Shown: one piece after another, positions 36,547-49,430 of the stretch | How positions within the stretch are numbered: position 1 is the first letter of the stretch | Layout: every line of letters starts with the position of its first letter | Source: Cocos nucifera | Lineage: Eukaryota > Streptophyta > Magnoliopsida > Arecales > Arecaceae | Length of the DNA: 64,000 bases | Reading direction: 5' to 3' | Assembly (NCBI GenBank): GCA_006176705.1 | Contig: QRFJ01000006.1 | Location: forward strand, 7,642,077 to 7,706,076 | Notes under the pieces: generated by a model | Told to the model about the DNA's origin: nothing | The model's database searches: none | Seen by the model: the letters and a program-made list of their open reading frames with translations, nothing else | Made by a program: the position numbers and the translations under genes

Positions 36547-39111
36547 ATAATGATCATTGGATGCAGGTTTTGTCAGATAAGCATTCCACCTATGCAGAAA
36601 GTGTGCTGCATATTTATTGGGATGCACTGCACGCTTGCTGCGCCGGGGTCACAGAAATTTAATCAATACATTTGATGTGAGGGTGATGGTAAAGTTACTC
36701 GATCCTATTCATGAAGTAAATATAAGTAAAATATTTCCAATTTTCAATTGTTTCCTCCACTTTCACCGATCCCTCACAACAAATGTAAGAATTTTATTGT
36801 CAAAAGAAATCTATTTCCATATATAGATGATAGAATTTGATTCCTCCGAGCATATTTTTGCAATCATCGACAATCACACGACTCTTGAATTCAATTTTCC
36901 TTTTATTTTTTTTTTTTAAAGCATAACTTCAAGCACAATATATGCATAGCAAGGAGCTATTGCAACATTAAATATTAAATTTAAGAACGTTCGGAAAGAT
37001 TTGTTAAATGGATCAAGTGACAGAATTTGAGACTGTCTGTTTCCATGAAAAAAATTCGAGAACCGTTACCAAAAAAAAAAAAAAAAAAATCGAGAACAAA
37101 AATAACCAGCTTCTATGCACCAAACTCAGTTCAAAGCAATAACAGATATTTACATACTTGAGAAACAATCAGGAATGGAAGAAGTAAACAGAAGGAAGAT
37201 TGGTTTTATCTTACAGCTGATCTCACCATCAGTCGCCAAATTCACCATCGAACCAATGCAGGAAACCGGACTCCATGGAACGAGCAAGCGTCGTATCTAA
37301 TATCGTATTGGGTTTCGGTACAGTAGTTGGGCCGTTAGCGTCGGCGCGCGAGGGGTCGGGCGCGTCCTACGAGTTGGGCCGGCACGAGTCGATTGGGCTG
37401 CGTCCTGAGAGGGCGAAATATAGTCGCCTCTTGCAACGTCAACCATTCATTCGGTCATGCTCCGCACGGCTTTGAAAATATGACAAAACTCTTCCATCAC
37501 CCTATAAAGCTGATATTATACCGTGAAAGCTATGAGATCAATCATACCGGAGATATAAACCAAACCCAATAGAATTAGGACAAGCATTATTTTCCGACGT
37601 TACGCTGTGAAAGCTGCGTTGACAATGCAAAAGAAGATCAATCATACGGAAGATACCAACCAAACCCAATACAATTACGGCAAGCATTATTTTATGTGTA
37701 TGATTGATGTGTTGGTGGTGCCACGCCACTTGTTATGCTCCAAACCACCTTGCCGCCAACGCCTTATTTCAAAGGGATCGGATCGGGTTCAATCTTTTGT
37801 GCGAAAGAACGACTCAACTTCTTTCATGATGTCAAGTAATCAAGTTCTATCCAAGCAAACGGAAGAAAATATTGAAGTGCTTTGAGAGTTGTACAATACA
37901 CGATCCAACAATTGATATTGTAAAAGAAAATCAACAGATACAACCAAACCCCATTTCACAGACAACCAAAGAGCCATGCGTAAGAATAATTATACCGTCA
38001 AAGACGGTGGAGGAGTCTCAGCACATGCGTCCAGATCTTTCGGTTTTCTTTTACTCTCTCTCCGCACCTATTTTTCCTCACGGTTACATCGGACAGCTAC
38101 TCTATGGGACAGTATCTACCATGTTTGGTAGTTTTCTTGATAGTTTTTTTGATTGATGGTTGCCAGACATACGAACATATAACAACTGGAGTTGTATGAG
38201 ATCGGAATGACATCAACTTCATGTATGATAACTCGAGTTATGCTTGGAGGAATTCTACCTCATTAATTATCTGGCAACTTTTTAAGATGCTTCTTTAAAG
38301 GCAGTCTAGTTACATGTGACTTCGAACAAATGAAAGGAAAAAAAGAAACCACCGCCAGAACGGTAATTAGATGTACAAGTTGTAGGGACCAAGGAAAATG
38401 CATGATGAAGACAACTGATCGAAGCACCTACACAGTTTTATTTGCAACAATCGAGTCACCCTCGATATTTAATATTTCAATTTTGCACAACAATTAACAT
38501 GGTTGTCGGTTCAAATTGGTCGGGAAGGAGATAAGGAGATCATGTCTACATTCAAATTGGTCGACGAGGAGATGAGGAGATCATGTCTACATCAGAGATG
38601 GAGGACCATGCTCGAAATTATTATGATTTTTACAAGCTGCACCATAGAACAGGTATGCAGACCAGAAGGTTGAGTTTTCCAGGAGATTCTTCTTTCAGTT
38701 TGTAAATCCTTCCATCAAAACAATTTAACTCGGACAATCTTACAACAAAAACAAAACATGTGATTAACATGGATAAAGTTCAACACAAGCAAAGTCATTC
38801 CAATTTCAGACATGATAAAAAAAAAGGCTAAAATAAAAACTTCTAGGAGACTTGGATGCAAAAACCGCCTTTTTCTTCAGTAGATAGCTTGTACTGTACT
38901 GAAACAGGATGGACGGAAACAAAACTACAAGGACAAAACAAGCATACAGAAATTTGATACATGCCTCTGCTCTTCCTTAGGTCGCCAAAAGATCAGGAAG
39001 CAATTGCTGTTGAAATAAAAAGGATACAAGGGATCATATACCCAAACTTCTAATCCATCTAAGTATTCAATACCTTCTTTTTTACATAATACTGATAACC
39101 TACGGGCCAGG
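36547..39111. other. Convergent intergenic region between PITP and tetraspanin genes
   Basis: Holds the 3' UTRs of both genes and little else recognisable. A GC-richer patch lies at about 37300-37470. A block with GATCAATCATAC-GGAGATA and CAAGCATTATTTT is duplicated at about 37523-37593 and 37606-37693. A ~37-bp block (TCAAATTGGTCG...GGAGATCATGTCTACAT) is duplicated at about 38510-38592. Confidence 0.55.
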
Positions 39112-41827
39112 TTAAAACTGGATCCTGCTAGGCCTTGCTTTAGTCATCCTGCCCATGCCGAATGGCTCATCGTTCTCTATCTTCCTGCTGTTCCTGAATG
39201 CGGCACACCCGACAACGTATACGATCACAAGAATGATCAGCACCACAACATTGATCACAGAGACCTTCCTCCAGCTGTGCCTGATGCTTGCAAGAACCCC
39301 AGCCTTGCAAGAGTCACACTGGTAGCATAGCTGCTGCTGGTCGTTGCTCCACTTGGAGCAGTCAGCATCGGACATCACGGTCGACCCTGCTCCATTAGCC
39401 CAGTAGGTCTCATTCACATAAGTGAAGCCACATGATGTGGGTGGCTTGCAACACCCAGACTGCATCATCAAGCATCAGAAACCACCAAGTTAATAGGCTT
39501 CACCATATCATTACTTTAAGCCTTACACTGGGGAAAATCTATAAACATTAATCCATTGCTGTTTGTCCAATTCAAGGAATAAACTTTCAGTCATGTCACC
39601 ACCTTGGTTGTCTTTTCTCATATAATAAAGCTTTTACTCAGATTAGAACAGGGAAGATTTATTGAAATGCATCACATATTGCAAGGTTCATCTCTTTTGT
39701 GAGTGCAAGGCGTTTGAGTCATTACTTTCTAAAACCATAAGCACCATCCAATTTAGGCTGAAAACATATAACATTCTCAAGCTATGACCAATCATATATC
39801 GATCCAAAAATAGTGGCCCCATATAGATAGTATGTGATTTCCTAGCCAAGAGCAAGGTTAAGAACCATTAACCAGAATTACCTGTCTAGAGTTTGATCTC
39901 TTGTTTTGTTCAAAAAAAAAAGAAAAGAAAAGAAAAGCTCCTTTCAAACTTAAAGTTAACTTGGTTCTTTTCTAGTTCCTTGCAACTGAAGAGCCAAACA
40001 GATTCATTAACAATTATGGTATGGGGGAAGGAGATGCAGGGAGGATTCGAGAACAGGAATGGCCCACCACCACAAAAGAACAAGGTGTTGCTGTGCTTAT
40101 CTAATTAGCCATCAAGAGCGATAGCAGAAGTTAAAAGCCACTCCAGCCTTCCTCTTCCTCCCATGGGGCTCTCTTTTATTGGTTGAAAGCTGCCCTCCCA
40201 ATATTTAATGGTGGTGGGGCCCTCCATTGATGGGACACCAAAAGACCTCATTCCTTAATCATGGAGCTTGGTGGTCCTCCTTTCCGTTCGTTGTGAAAGG
40301 AGAGAAACGACCGTTTCTTGGTCACTCTGTCATGGTGCAGCACGGTTGCTCTATCATTGTTTTTGAGAAAAGAATTAGCCTACGGCCCAATTCAAGCTCT
40401 GGTGTTCTTTGAGTACCTTTTTTTCTATTTACAAAGATCTCTAACATCATTACAAGGTAGAAAAGGCCCTCTATAACCATGTTCCAGATTCCAATCAATA
40501 GACAGGAAGGTGGGATGGAGAGCTTGTTGTCGATGTCCATAATTATTGAACTGATACTCTTTAACTTTATTTAGTGAGCACTTTCCTAATGTCTAACATG
40601 GAGTTCGAATCCAAATTGGAAAGAGGAAAGAATACATACAGTAATCCTGAGTTATTGACCTTCTAATTTTAAAAGTCCTGATTAGTAACCAAAAGACTTG
40701 CATGCTGTGCTATACCTTTCTTACCCTCAGACCTGCAAAGAAATCTTTTCTAAAGAATAAATAAATAAGTTAAAGAGTTTTATCAGGTAAACGGCGTAAG
40801 GGGGGAAAAATCAGTAACTTCAAGGAAAACTATAGGTTTTCTTTGATTATTCCCCATGCTTGCCGTGGAAACAAATTAAAACAGGAGAAACTAGCAGAGT
40901 CCAATTATAAAATAAGAACAGATGGAGAGAGGAAGAGAGAGAACATAGAAAATAAAAAACAGTCAGTCATGCACTACTATGCGGTATCGAAGCGCACATG
41001 GCTCCATATAGATTCCGGTTATTAATTAAATCATAAATAATCAAAAGAAGAACAGGGAAAACAATGATCCAATCCTCACGAAATCAATCAATAGGGGAAT
41101 CACCATCAAATCATGAATTAAAGAACACCCATCCCCCAAAAATCCCACCTTCGAGATCCCCTGCTTCTAAAAATCCAACTTTCTTTGCTCGAAGAGGATA
41201 AAAATCCAATCTTTCTTGCTCAAAAGAAATAAAAATCCAATTTTTACCCTAAATAATCAACCAACAGGGGATCGAATCAAAACACGGACTCACCTCGATG
41301 GGGGTGAGATGGCGCTGGTAGAACGTTTCGGAAGACTCCGGCACCCGCATCCCAGTGACCGGGTCACGCATACCCTGGGCCATCCCCCTGCAGACGCCGG
41401 CATCGTGGAGGCAGGAGCTGATCTTGGTCCAGTAGTTGGGGTCGGAGACGCGGTCCTTGAGCCACCCCGAGTAGTCGGAGAGCTGGTACTCGTAGTAGCC
41501 GCGGTTCATGATGACCTGGCCGTTGCCGCGGTCGGTGACGGAGAAGGCGAAGATGATGAACCCCACGAGGGCGACGATGACGAAGAACATGACGAAGAGG
41601 TAAAGGCGGAGAAGCCAGGAGATTCGGTAGCAGGCGCCGGCGAAGCCCATAAGCGAGACGACCAAGATGGTCACCCCTATTATGATGATAGGCCACTGGA
41701 GGAAGCGGACGCAGTCCGTGTTGTCGGCCCGGGTGCTCAGCCATATCCCTCCTGCCAGTATCGGAATCGACACCAGAAACGTTATGAAGTTCACCACTCC
41801 TATGAGCCCCGTGCTCCCCCTCAACAT
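39112..41827 (-). CDS. Tetraspanin (plant TET3/TET4-like)
   Basis: Two exons, 41294-41827 and 39112-39459, join in phase 0 across a 1,834-bp intron to give 293 aa. Four membrane segments are visible at about 8-29, 45-66, 73-97 and 244-266. The large extracellular loop (about 98-238) holds the plant signature GCCK (180-183, SGCCKPP) and further cysteines in CYQCDSCKAG. RFLQWPIIIIG, FAGACYR, DYSGWLKDRVSD and the tail IENDEPFGMGRMTKARPS match TET3-type proteins. Tetraspanins organise plasma-membrane microdomains, plasmodesmata and exosome-like vesicles. An upstream in-frame ATG at 41851 would add eight residues (MVLVVAVE); I prefer 41827 because MLRGSTGLIGVVNF aligns with the usual N-terminus. 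A 275-codon frame on the plus strand over exon 1 is a GC-driven shadow. Confidence 0.95.
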
Positions 41828-41899
41828 CTCGACTGCTACTACCAGTACCAACCAATGGGTCTTTTTTCGGGCTTTCTCTCCTCTCTTTTATTGGGTTTT

Positions 41900-44800
41900 C
41901 TTTTGATATGGGATACAGAGGGAGGGGGTTATCAAATGAGGGAATGGGAGCGGGGGGGGGTGGGGGCGCGGGGTCTGTGCCAGCTTCGGTGGAAATCTAT
42001 CAGAAGAGAAGCGGCGCGGTGGTGGGGCCAAGGAGATCGGTAAGGTGGGGAGGGAGCATGGGGTGTGGGGTTGGCAGCGAGTAGATAAACATCAGTAGGT
42101 GAGGATGGGGTGTGGCTGGGATGAGGTTGAAGGAGTGGGTTCTTTTTCTTTGGTGTTTTTTGGGAACTTGCCAGGTTAGTGAGTCCAGTCTTTCCGGGTA
42201 TCCTTTGAAAGGGAGAAGGACGGAGTTCCGGGATGAGCGTGACTTATCTTCCGTGGGAAACTAGAGACTGACCATGCTTCAGGTTTAGACACTCACAAAT
42301 AAGATTTTTTTTCTTCTTCTTTTTTAACTATGATTCATCCTTTATCCATAAGACAGTGTTAGAGCTGGTGTGTATTGTATTTTTGGTTGACTAGGAAGAG
42401 ATTTTGATCTTATTTTAACATTAATTAATAGGTGTTTTGGTTTGGTTGATGAGTTTCTTGCAAGCTTCAGTCAGATGTAACCAGCTGCATGGTGCCGTCC
42501 TTCGAATGGATAGAACAATACATCTTTATTGCAGTTGACGTCAGATTTTGATGATGGTGTTTCTGTTCTACTTGCAAGGTTTTGACCGGGTCAAACTACG
42601 AGCCAAAGAAGCTTTCTGGTCAGAACGGCGAAGCTTCCAACAACCCAGAGAAGGGATGGGAGATGTAGCAGGCAACAAGGATCCCGCAAAATTTTCTTTA
42701 ATCTTTGGGAGCTTGTAGCTTGGGGACAGACTCATGAGATTTTCAATGGGAATCTCTAGTGGTTTTATTTATTCTTACCTGCTTAAAACGAAAGTCTCTA
42801 TAAGCAAATTGCAGCTTAGAAAAACTCACTCATTTTATTATTTCATTTTGGTTTTGTCAGGAGTACAAGCTAAGGTCTCGTAAGTTGCAAAACAAGTCCA
42901 TAAACAAATCAAGCACATGATTCCCACACACTCTTCTTCTTGCAAGGGACGACTTTTCTTTTCATACACACACTTGGTTTGCTTCTCATCTTTATCCTTT
43001 TCTTCGGCCTTCAATAACGTACCACCTGGCGATGATGTACGAAAAATGCCACCATAGATTAGAGTTGGCAACTTGGGATACCACTACGAGGAAGCTCAGA
43101 GAAAAAAGGGCTAAGGGTAGCGTAAGGGGCGGATAAAAGGATGGGGTGAGGAAGAGGGACCGCATGGGCGTCCTTTCCCCTGGCGCGAGTAGCGGGGTAA
43201 ACATTTGCCATGAGCTAGACATGTAACAACCCTCGTGGACGGCGATGCACGCAAGATGATGTCTTAATACATGTCCAGCTGTTGGACGTGACATACCTTA
43301 TGCATCACGGTTTCATACCATCATGGTCAGCCACAACCTAAATTTTATCATCTAAAAGGATATAAAGGGCATGAAATTATTGAATTCTCATTAAAAAGGA
43401 CTTATATATTGTATATATACCATGATACATTTTGGATTGGATATACATGCCATCATCGTGTGGAATGGGTTGGCATTTTGTTGCACCGAAAGTAGGTGGA
43501 CGTGCTCTTCTTTTTTTTTTTCTTTCTTTCTTTTAATCTTGTTTTGATAATGCAACAAATATTGGTATACACGTCAAAATTTAATTTAATCTAAAAGTTA
43601 AAGTTCTTTATGTTCGGTCATCCATATCATACCTTCTTTTTGATTGTTTAATTTGGGACTTAATTTTACATTTGATCATCAATTTTTTGATGCATAGATC
43701 ATTAAAGCAAGGACTCTTAATTGAGTAGAATGGGAGCCAAGAGTTGCACCCCAATTCGTCCAACGCTAATCTACCGTATAACTAGGTTGTAGGAATTACT
43801 TCCATTAGGGTAAGAGAATTTACAGCTAGATTCAATAAAAATTGGTATTCTATTGACATCACGAGTTCTAATACTTCTCAATCTATTCATGAAAATTTTG
43901 TAAAAAAAGAAATAAATGACTAGACTGAATTATATTATTATTTTTAATAATAAGTATATATATAGAGAGTGTACAAGATTACGTTCAATTCCTTAGAAAG
44001 TGAAACATTCTGATCATGTAACTAGAACCATGGGACAGTGGCGGTTACAACCTAGATGTATTCTGCTCTTATCTAATAATTGAAGCGATGAACGGTCACA
44101 GGATGGTCAAAAAAAATTCCCAACACTTTGATTAAAGGGGTTCTCATTTGGTGGGAGCCCAGAGTGAGTGACTCCAAGTCTTAAAATATTGAAATAAAAA
44201 TTCGATTACGTATGCAAGCCGTAACAAAATTTTCCACTTGGAAAAGACTCACGGTCCACAATGCCCCACTCCAACTTTCTCAAAAGGAGGGGGGGCAAAA
44301 AAAAAAAAAATGAAGAAACGTTTCACTCCATTGGCACTACCCTGCAACTACCGATCCTTCCAAATCCTAAATCTGGTGTCCCAGCTACAGCAAGAGTTTC
44401 TTGATACGTACGAATCCACCCAGCACCGGAAACACGCGAATCACGCTTTGTCCTCGTGTGGCCCTTTACGTTAATTCTGGTTCCCCGTAAAGTGGAGAAG
44501 GCCTTTCCCAAAGGCCAGAGCACTGTAGGAATATATGGCCACGGACGACCCGTTTACCACCGCTCGAGAAAAAGAAGGAATATAGAGAGAGAAGCGGCAG
44601 CAAGAGACGACGACACCAAACATCACCGTCGCATAAAGTGGCCACTCACAGAATCTTTTCTTCCCTCAGCTTAGATTTTCGGCAAAGGTACCCAAAGCCA
44701 CAGTAGATCATGATCCGAGATATGAACACAGGGAAGAGGCAATAGAATGAACCGTAGGCCGAGCGATACTGTTAACAAACTGGTTCCAATTAACATGGTC

Positions 44801-47086
44801 CAAGGGGATTAATATAATTTACAAAAGATTAGGTCACTCATGAGATGCCACATTGATTACATCAGAAACTAGTTTTATAACCAGTATGAACTTTTCTCGG
44901 AAGAAAATGAGAGATCTAATGGTACTTTAAGAACTTTTGAAGATGCAGCATTCAAGAATTAGATCCGAAGATTTTATATAATTTCTAAGCAGAGTGATGT
45001 GGTTATTGGAAGAAACAAAAGGTGCAAGTACTGGTAAGAATACGTAAAAATATTATAGAGAAATAAGAAATAATTCATTAGAAAAACAGAGCCACATGCG
45101 AAAAGAATTAATTATTGCAAGCAGAGCAAACCAATCCACGTACGGCGTACTAATATCCGCACTGTGGTTTAATTTAAGGCTTTGTCTGGCAGGTCCCCGT
45201 CTCAAGCATTTCAAATACCAATCAAAAAACAAAGGTTAGAAGCATGCGATCTGGTGTAAATTGTGATAATTGCAAAAAAAAAAAAAAGAGAAGATTAAAA
45301 GGAAAACTCCAAATTCTCCAAGACCTTTTGAGCTCGGGTAGAGAAGTCATGGTTGCCGACAGGTGGTTGCAGTGTGGAACTGGTTGACGATGCATCGAGT
45401 CCAAGGTGGCGGGATCAGGGTCTCAAATGTGAGAGATATATGTTGAGAACTACGATGGAGGCGGACCACCAATGGCAAAAGCTCGAATATTATTGCATAT
45501 ACGAACATGGTGGTTTCGCTTTCGCCTAAAGAAGTACGCCAACATGAGGCCACACCGTCGACCGCAAAGAAGATAATTAAAAATATAGAAAGTGAACGAT
45601 TTTTTCCTTTTTTTCATTGGGAATAAAGGAACGACATTGATTGGTCCTCTACCTCTAATATATAAAACTCTTTCTTTTTTATATGACCTTGCATACAAAT
45701 GTTCCAACTCGTCCATGGCGGCAGAAAAAAAAAAGCATCAAAATCATAGCATCTTTTTTTTTTTTTTTTTTCAGAAGAAAAGATGTCTAGAAACTAGGAC
45801 TTATGCAGGTGTATATTTGACCTCTTATTTGACAATATACCAGGTAACTCTTGAATATTTATAGACAGTAAAAAAAAAAGTCAAATAATACATTCATGCT
45901 AGTTTTTTTTTTTTTAGATAAAGTTCTAAATTGCTATAAATAGCCAGATCCATGATCTATATAAATTAGAAGATATTATAGCATGAGCTTATTTAAATTG
46001 AACATAAGTTAATTATGATATTTATAATTAAATTACTGTCATATATATAATTAGATTTTAATTAAATCTAGGCTTTTGGATGGATGAGAATGCCAAAGTT
46101 TAAATTAAAAAAATATATGAAAACAATAAATAATATTTTCTAATTAGCCATCTTGAGTTGTTACAAGAATAGAAATCAGATAAAAATTATTTTACAAATT
46201 AGAAAAGGATGAGCAAGTGCATTGATATGCTCGTTTTATGGATTTACGTTTCACTTTGTTGAAGAAAATATATTTTGTTTAATATATTGCTTCACTTGTC
46301 CTTGGGATATTTTTTAGACTTAGAAACTATATATATATTGCTAATAGGCCTTTTATAACAGAGGATGAGAGACATTGGTGGATCCATAATATTTTTATCA
46401 ATTAAAAATCAATAAAAAATATAAAAATTAACTTTATTCATACATGTGTCATCTCCTTTGTCGTAAGGACTCCAGCAATGAGGTTCTTTTTTTCTTTTCT
46501 CATCTCTTTCCTCCTTTCTACTATTTTATGATACATAGTTTGTTGAAAAAAAAAGTCCTAATGAGAGTGACTAACACTCCGCCTATACTTAAATAAAAAC
46601 TATATCTTTTTTTTTAAGAAAAAAGTCTTAAAGAGAATCATCTCAAAACATACTCAATTAATTATACTATTCTCTTTGATGGCCGACATCCTCGGTCTAG
46701 AATGCTCGCTCGAGAAGCTATCCTGCCACATAATTTTCTTCTAGATGAGAGCACCTTTTAAGTGTTGGCTATTGAATCCATCAAAATTTTACATCTTTGT
46801 AATTTTTGAACCTTGAAATCATAGCAATCCATATTAGTAATTTTTCAGTGCCTGGTCATGATCTATAAATTGTGATAGAGATGTGACATTCTGACTTTAT
46901 ATGGTGGACAATCAATGGTAAGACATCTTACAAGATCAACAAGTCATTAAGTTGCAATGCAATCAGGCCAACCTACCAATTCACAAGAAGAACTAAAAGT
47001 TTTAGCTTTAATTTTGACCATGCAACCCATGCATCTCAAGTAGAAACCTATCAAACCACCGGAAAATTATAACCTTAGTGGGGCCT
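41900..47086. other. Intergenic region between divergently transcribed tetraspanin and RCI2 genes
   Basis: The part next to 41828 holds the tetraspanin 5' UTR and promoter and contains a G-rich run at 41951-41970. The rest is AT-rich with many homopolymer tracts (43511, 44297, 45757, 45903, 46607). Short ORFs on both strands show no family features. No RNA genes were noticed. Confidence 0.5.
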
Positions 47087-47096
47087 CACGTGCAAC

Positions 47097-47102
47097 ACGT
47101 CG
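47097..47102 (+). promoter_or_regulatory. G-box core CACGTG
   Basis: CACGTG about 355 bp upstream of the RCI2 start codon; a bZIP/bHLH binding core. Confidence 0.5.
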
Positions 47103-47236
47103 TCGCACACGAAAGACCACATGCCTGCGCGTGTGGCCGTGTCCATGCTCCATGCCACACTTGGGCCAGGATCAACACCACTTATTCCTACCCAAAGCCC
47201 AATCCACCGGCCAACCCACGATCCCGAACCAGAGAG

Positions 47237-47270
47237 GACACGTGTCATACAAATGACACACGTGGCGTCC
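47237..47270 (+). promoter_or_regulatory. Paired ABRE/G-box motifs upstream of the RCI2 gene
   Basis: GACACGTGTC (47237-47246) is a perfect 10-bp palindrome. It is followed 14 bp later by CACACGTGGCGTCC (47257-47270). Both contain ACGTG cores of abscisic-acid response elements. Two nearby ABREs are the usual arrangement for ABA, cold and salt induction, which fits the downstream gene family. Binding is not shown. Confidence 0.65.
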
Positions 47271-47453
47271 ACAGGCTAGCTTCGCCTGCAACGTTTCAGC
47301 TCCTACGAACAAAAGCCGTTAAAGACTTGAAACCACCGGCAAACCTCCATTCTAAGTCCGGTCTCCTCCTCCACGATATATGACGCTTATCCTTCCTAAT
47401 TGTTTCCTCTCGCTCTCTAAGAATAAAGTTAATCTAAGGATAGCTTCAAAGAG

Positions 47454-47805
47454 ATGGGATCCGCAACGTTCCTGGAAGTACTGCTCGCCCTACTGTTGCC
47501 CCCTCTTGGAGTCTTTCTCCGTTATGGATGTGGTGTAAGTCTTTCAACATCTTTAATTTGTATCATAAAAAGCTCAATTGCTTTTATGCTTCTACTGCTA
47601 ATATATTTGCACAGAAGGATTCATTTTGGTGAGATCACGAGTCTTGAGAGGAAACGTAATGTGTTTTAATTCATTTGATACAATCCTCTCTTTTTTTTAT
47701 ATATATGATTTATTTTTGCAGGTGGAGTTTTGGATTGACCTAATGCTGACCATATTGGGGTATATACCGGGTATTATATACGCCATATATGTGTTGGTAG
47801 CATAA
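47454..47805 (+). CDS. RCI2/PMP3-family small hydrophobic membrane protein
   Basis: Exons 47454-47534 and 47722-47805 join in phase 0 across a 187-bp intron to give 54 aa, the usual length. The product reads MGSATFLEVLLALLLPPLGV followed by FLRYGCGVEFWIDL and a second hydrophobic segment ending IYAIYVLVA. Two transmembrane helices (about 5-22 and 29-50) with the conserved LPPLGVFLRYGC motif identify the RCI2/LTI6/PMP3 family. These plasma-membrane proteolipids are induced by cold, salt, drought and ABA and affect membrane potential and Na+ tolerance. The ABRE pair about 185-215 bp upstream fits this regulation. The intron after YGCG is the conserved position. Confidence 0.96.
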
Positions 47806-49430
47806 TGTTTTGACTTATGAGAGGACAGGTGGTATGTTGATGGAAATCTTATCATTAGTCTACGGCACAAGCACGGTGGGAGAAGGAACTCAAACCTTTT
47901 TCAATAATAATACATGTCGTTATCATATATCTTCTCAATGATCGGATTGCCCTTCAGGATTAAGCTTGGCGATGCTTTGGACGCCATCAAAACTTTTTTT
48001 TTTAAAAGAAAATAATAATAATAATCTAACATCACTTCAACGAACTGTGACAAAGCCCTACGTAGCGACGAGGACCCGATTCATATGCAATAGAGATGAA
48101 GGATCGCGTGCTGTGTAATCCACGTCAGCGAGGTGATTAATAACAATAATTCACCTTCTTATCACATTTATCCCACCTCGTGATCGAATTTACGATTTAT
48201 CTCCTTTGCTTTTTTTTTTTGTATGTTGATCTATTGGCGATTAAAGTTGCTGCCGTAAATTTTACATTCCGATTAACTACAGGAGTGCAAGTTCTAACAT
48301 TCTCTCCAACCTCCACCCACCAAAAAGTATATTAATAATCTTTGTATATACGGGGAGATGGTTGGGAAGTTCCATAGGCTAAGGAATGCAACCATTAGCA
48401 TGATTTGAAGGAGTATTAGTGAGGATGTCATTCGATAATTCATGTCCAGCTTATGATGCAAACCCATTCAATCTAGTCATACCTGGAGATTGTAGTCTCA
48501 AGATTTGGTTCACAACCGAGAACATTCCCTTTCCTCCTTGAAGTCGGAATGAAAATTAGATTATCTCCAGTAAGAAGAGTTCTATTTCAGGGTCCAATTT
48601 TCTCCGAGAATAAAAAGAATTTTTATTTTAGGATCCAATCTTCTCTAAGAAAAATACTTTATGCACCAGTTGCACCGCTTACGGCTGGATAAAAAAAAAA
48701 ATTCATATGCTATGCTCTGGTCTAATGCATGAGTCGAGCCGGCGGTGCGCAAAGAATTTCTCCTCTCCAATTCCTATTATAAGGCCCAAATCCCTTCAAT
48801 CAACTATGTGTTACGAATTATAAGTTGGACAACCAAATGGTCCAACTTAGGTTGCCTAACATGCTCTCATGAGCCCACGTGGCCCAAATATATCGGCAAC
48901 AAACCTTGGGCCCATGGCCCAGCCTGTTGTAGCCTTGAGCTTACTCCGGAACAAACGTTGAGTGCTACTGGCAGCACAGAGGGCTTAACCTGCACATCAG
49001 CACCCATCTCTTATCTGAGACGTAGATCAATCTGACAACCATTTAAGAGGAGATTAACGAGGAAATTTCTAATAATAATGGCGCTGAGCACCGAACTTGT
49101 TCCTGTTGTCACAAGACAATGAAGAGCTATCTGTTCCTTGAGAAAAGTGACAATGACATAAAGCTTTACAGGTATTTTTAAGCAGCATCAAGAGGACAAA
49201 AGTTTGAAGCAGGTTGAAAGAAAAGCAAATCGGAGCTAGAGCTTTTTTGGCATCACCTATCTTGAAGCAGTGCACTTTTCCTCAGCATCACATCCCATGG
49301 TGATCTGGCCTCAAAATAGAATGAAACAACTGATCAATGTCCCCATTAGCGTGAGCTTGGATAAGTGCACATATAATAGGAAAACCTTAATGACAGTGAT
49401 TAACTCACCAATAAATAGTCATTAGTCATT
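47806..49430. other. Region between RCI2 and ICR genes
   Basis: Contains the 3' UTR of the RCI2 gene on the left (AATAATAAT near 47905) and the 3' UTR of the minus-strand ICR gene on the right. The ORF at 48745-49035 shows no family match, and no RNA gene or transposon end was recognised. Confidence 0.5.

Noticed and set aside
40595..40620. GGAGTTCGAATCC as a possible tRNA B box
   Set aside because: No matching A box, acceptor stem or cloverleaf could be formed around it.
41216..42043. 275-codon plus-strand ORF
   Set aside because: It is the antisense shadow of GC-rich tetraspanin exon 1, whose minus-strand product has clear family motifs and splice sites.
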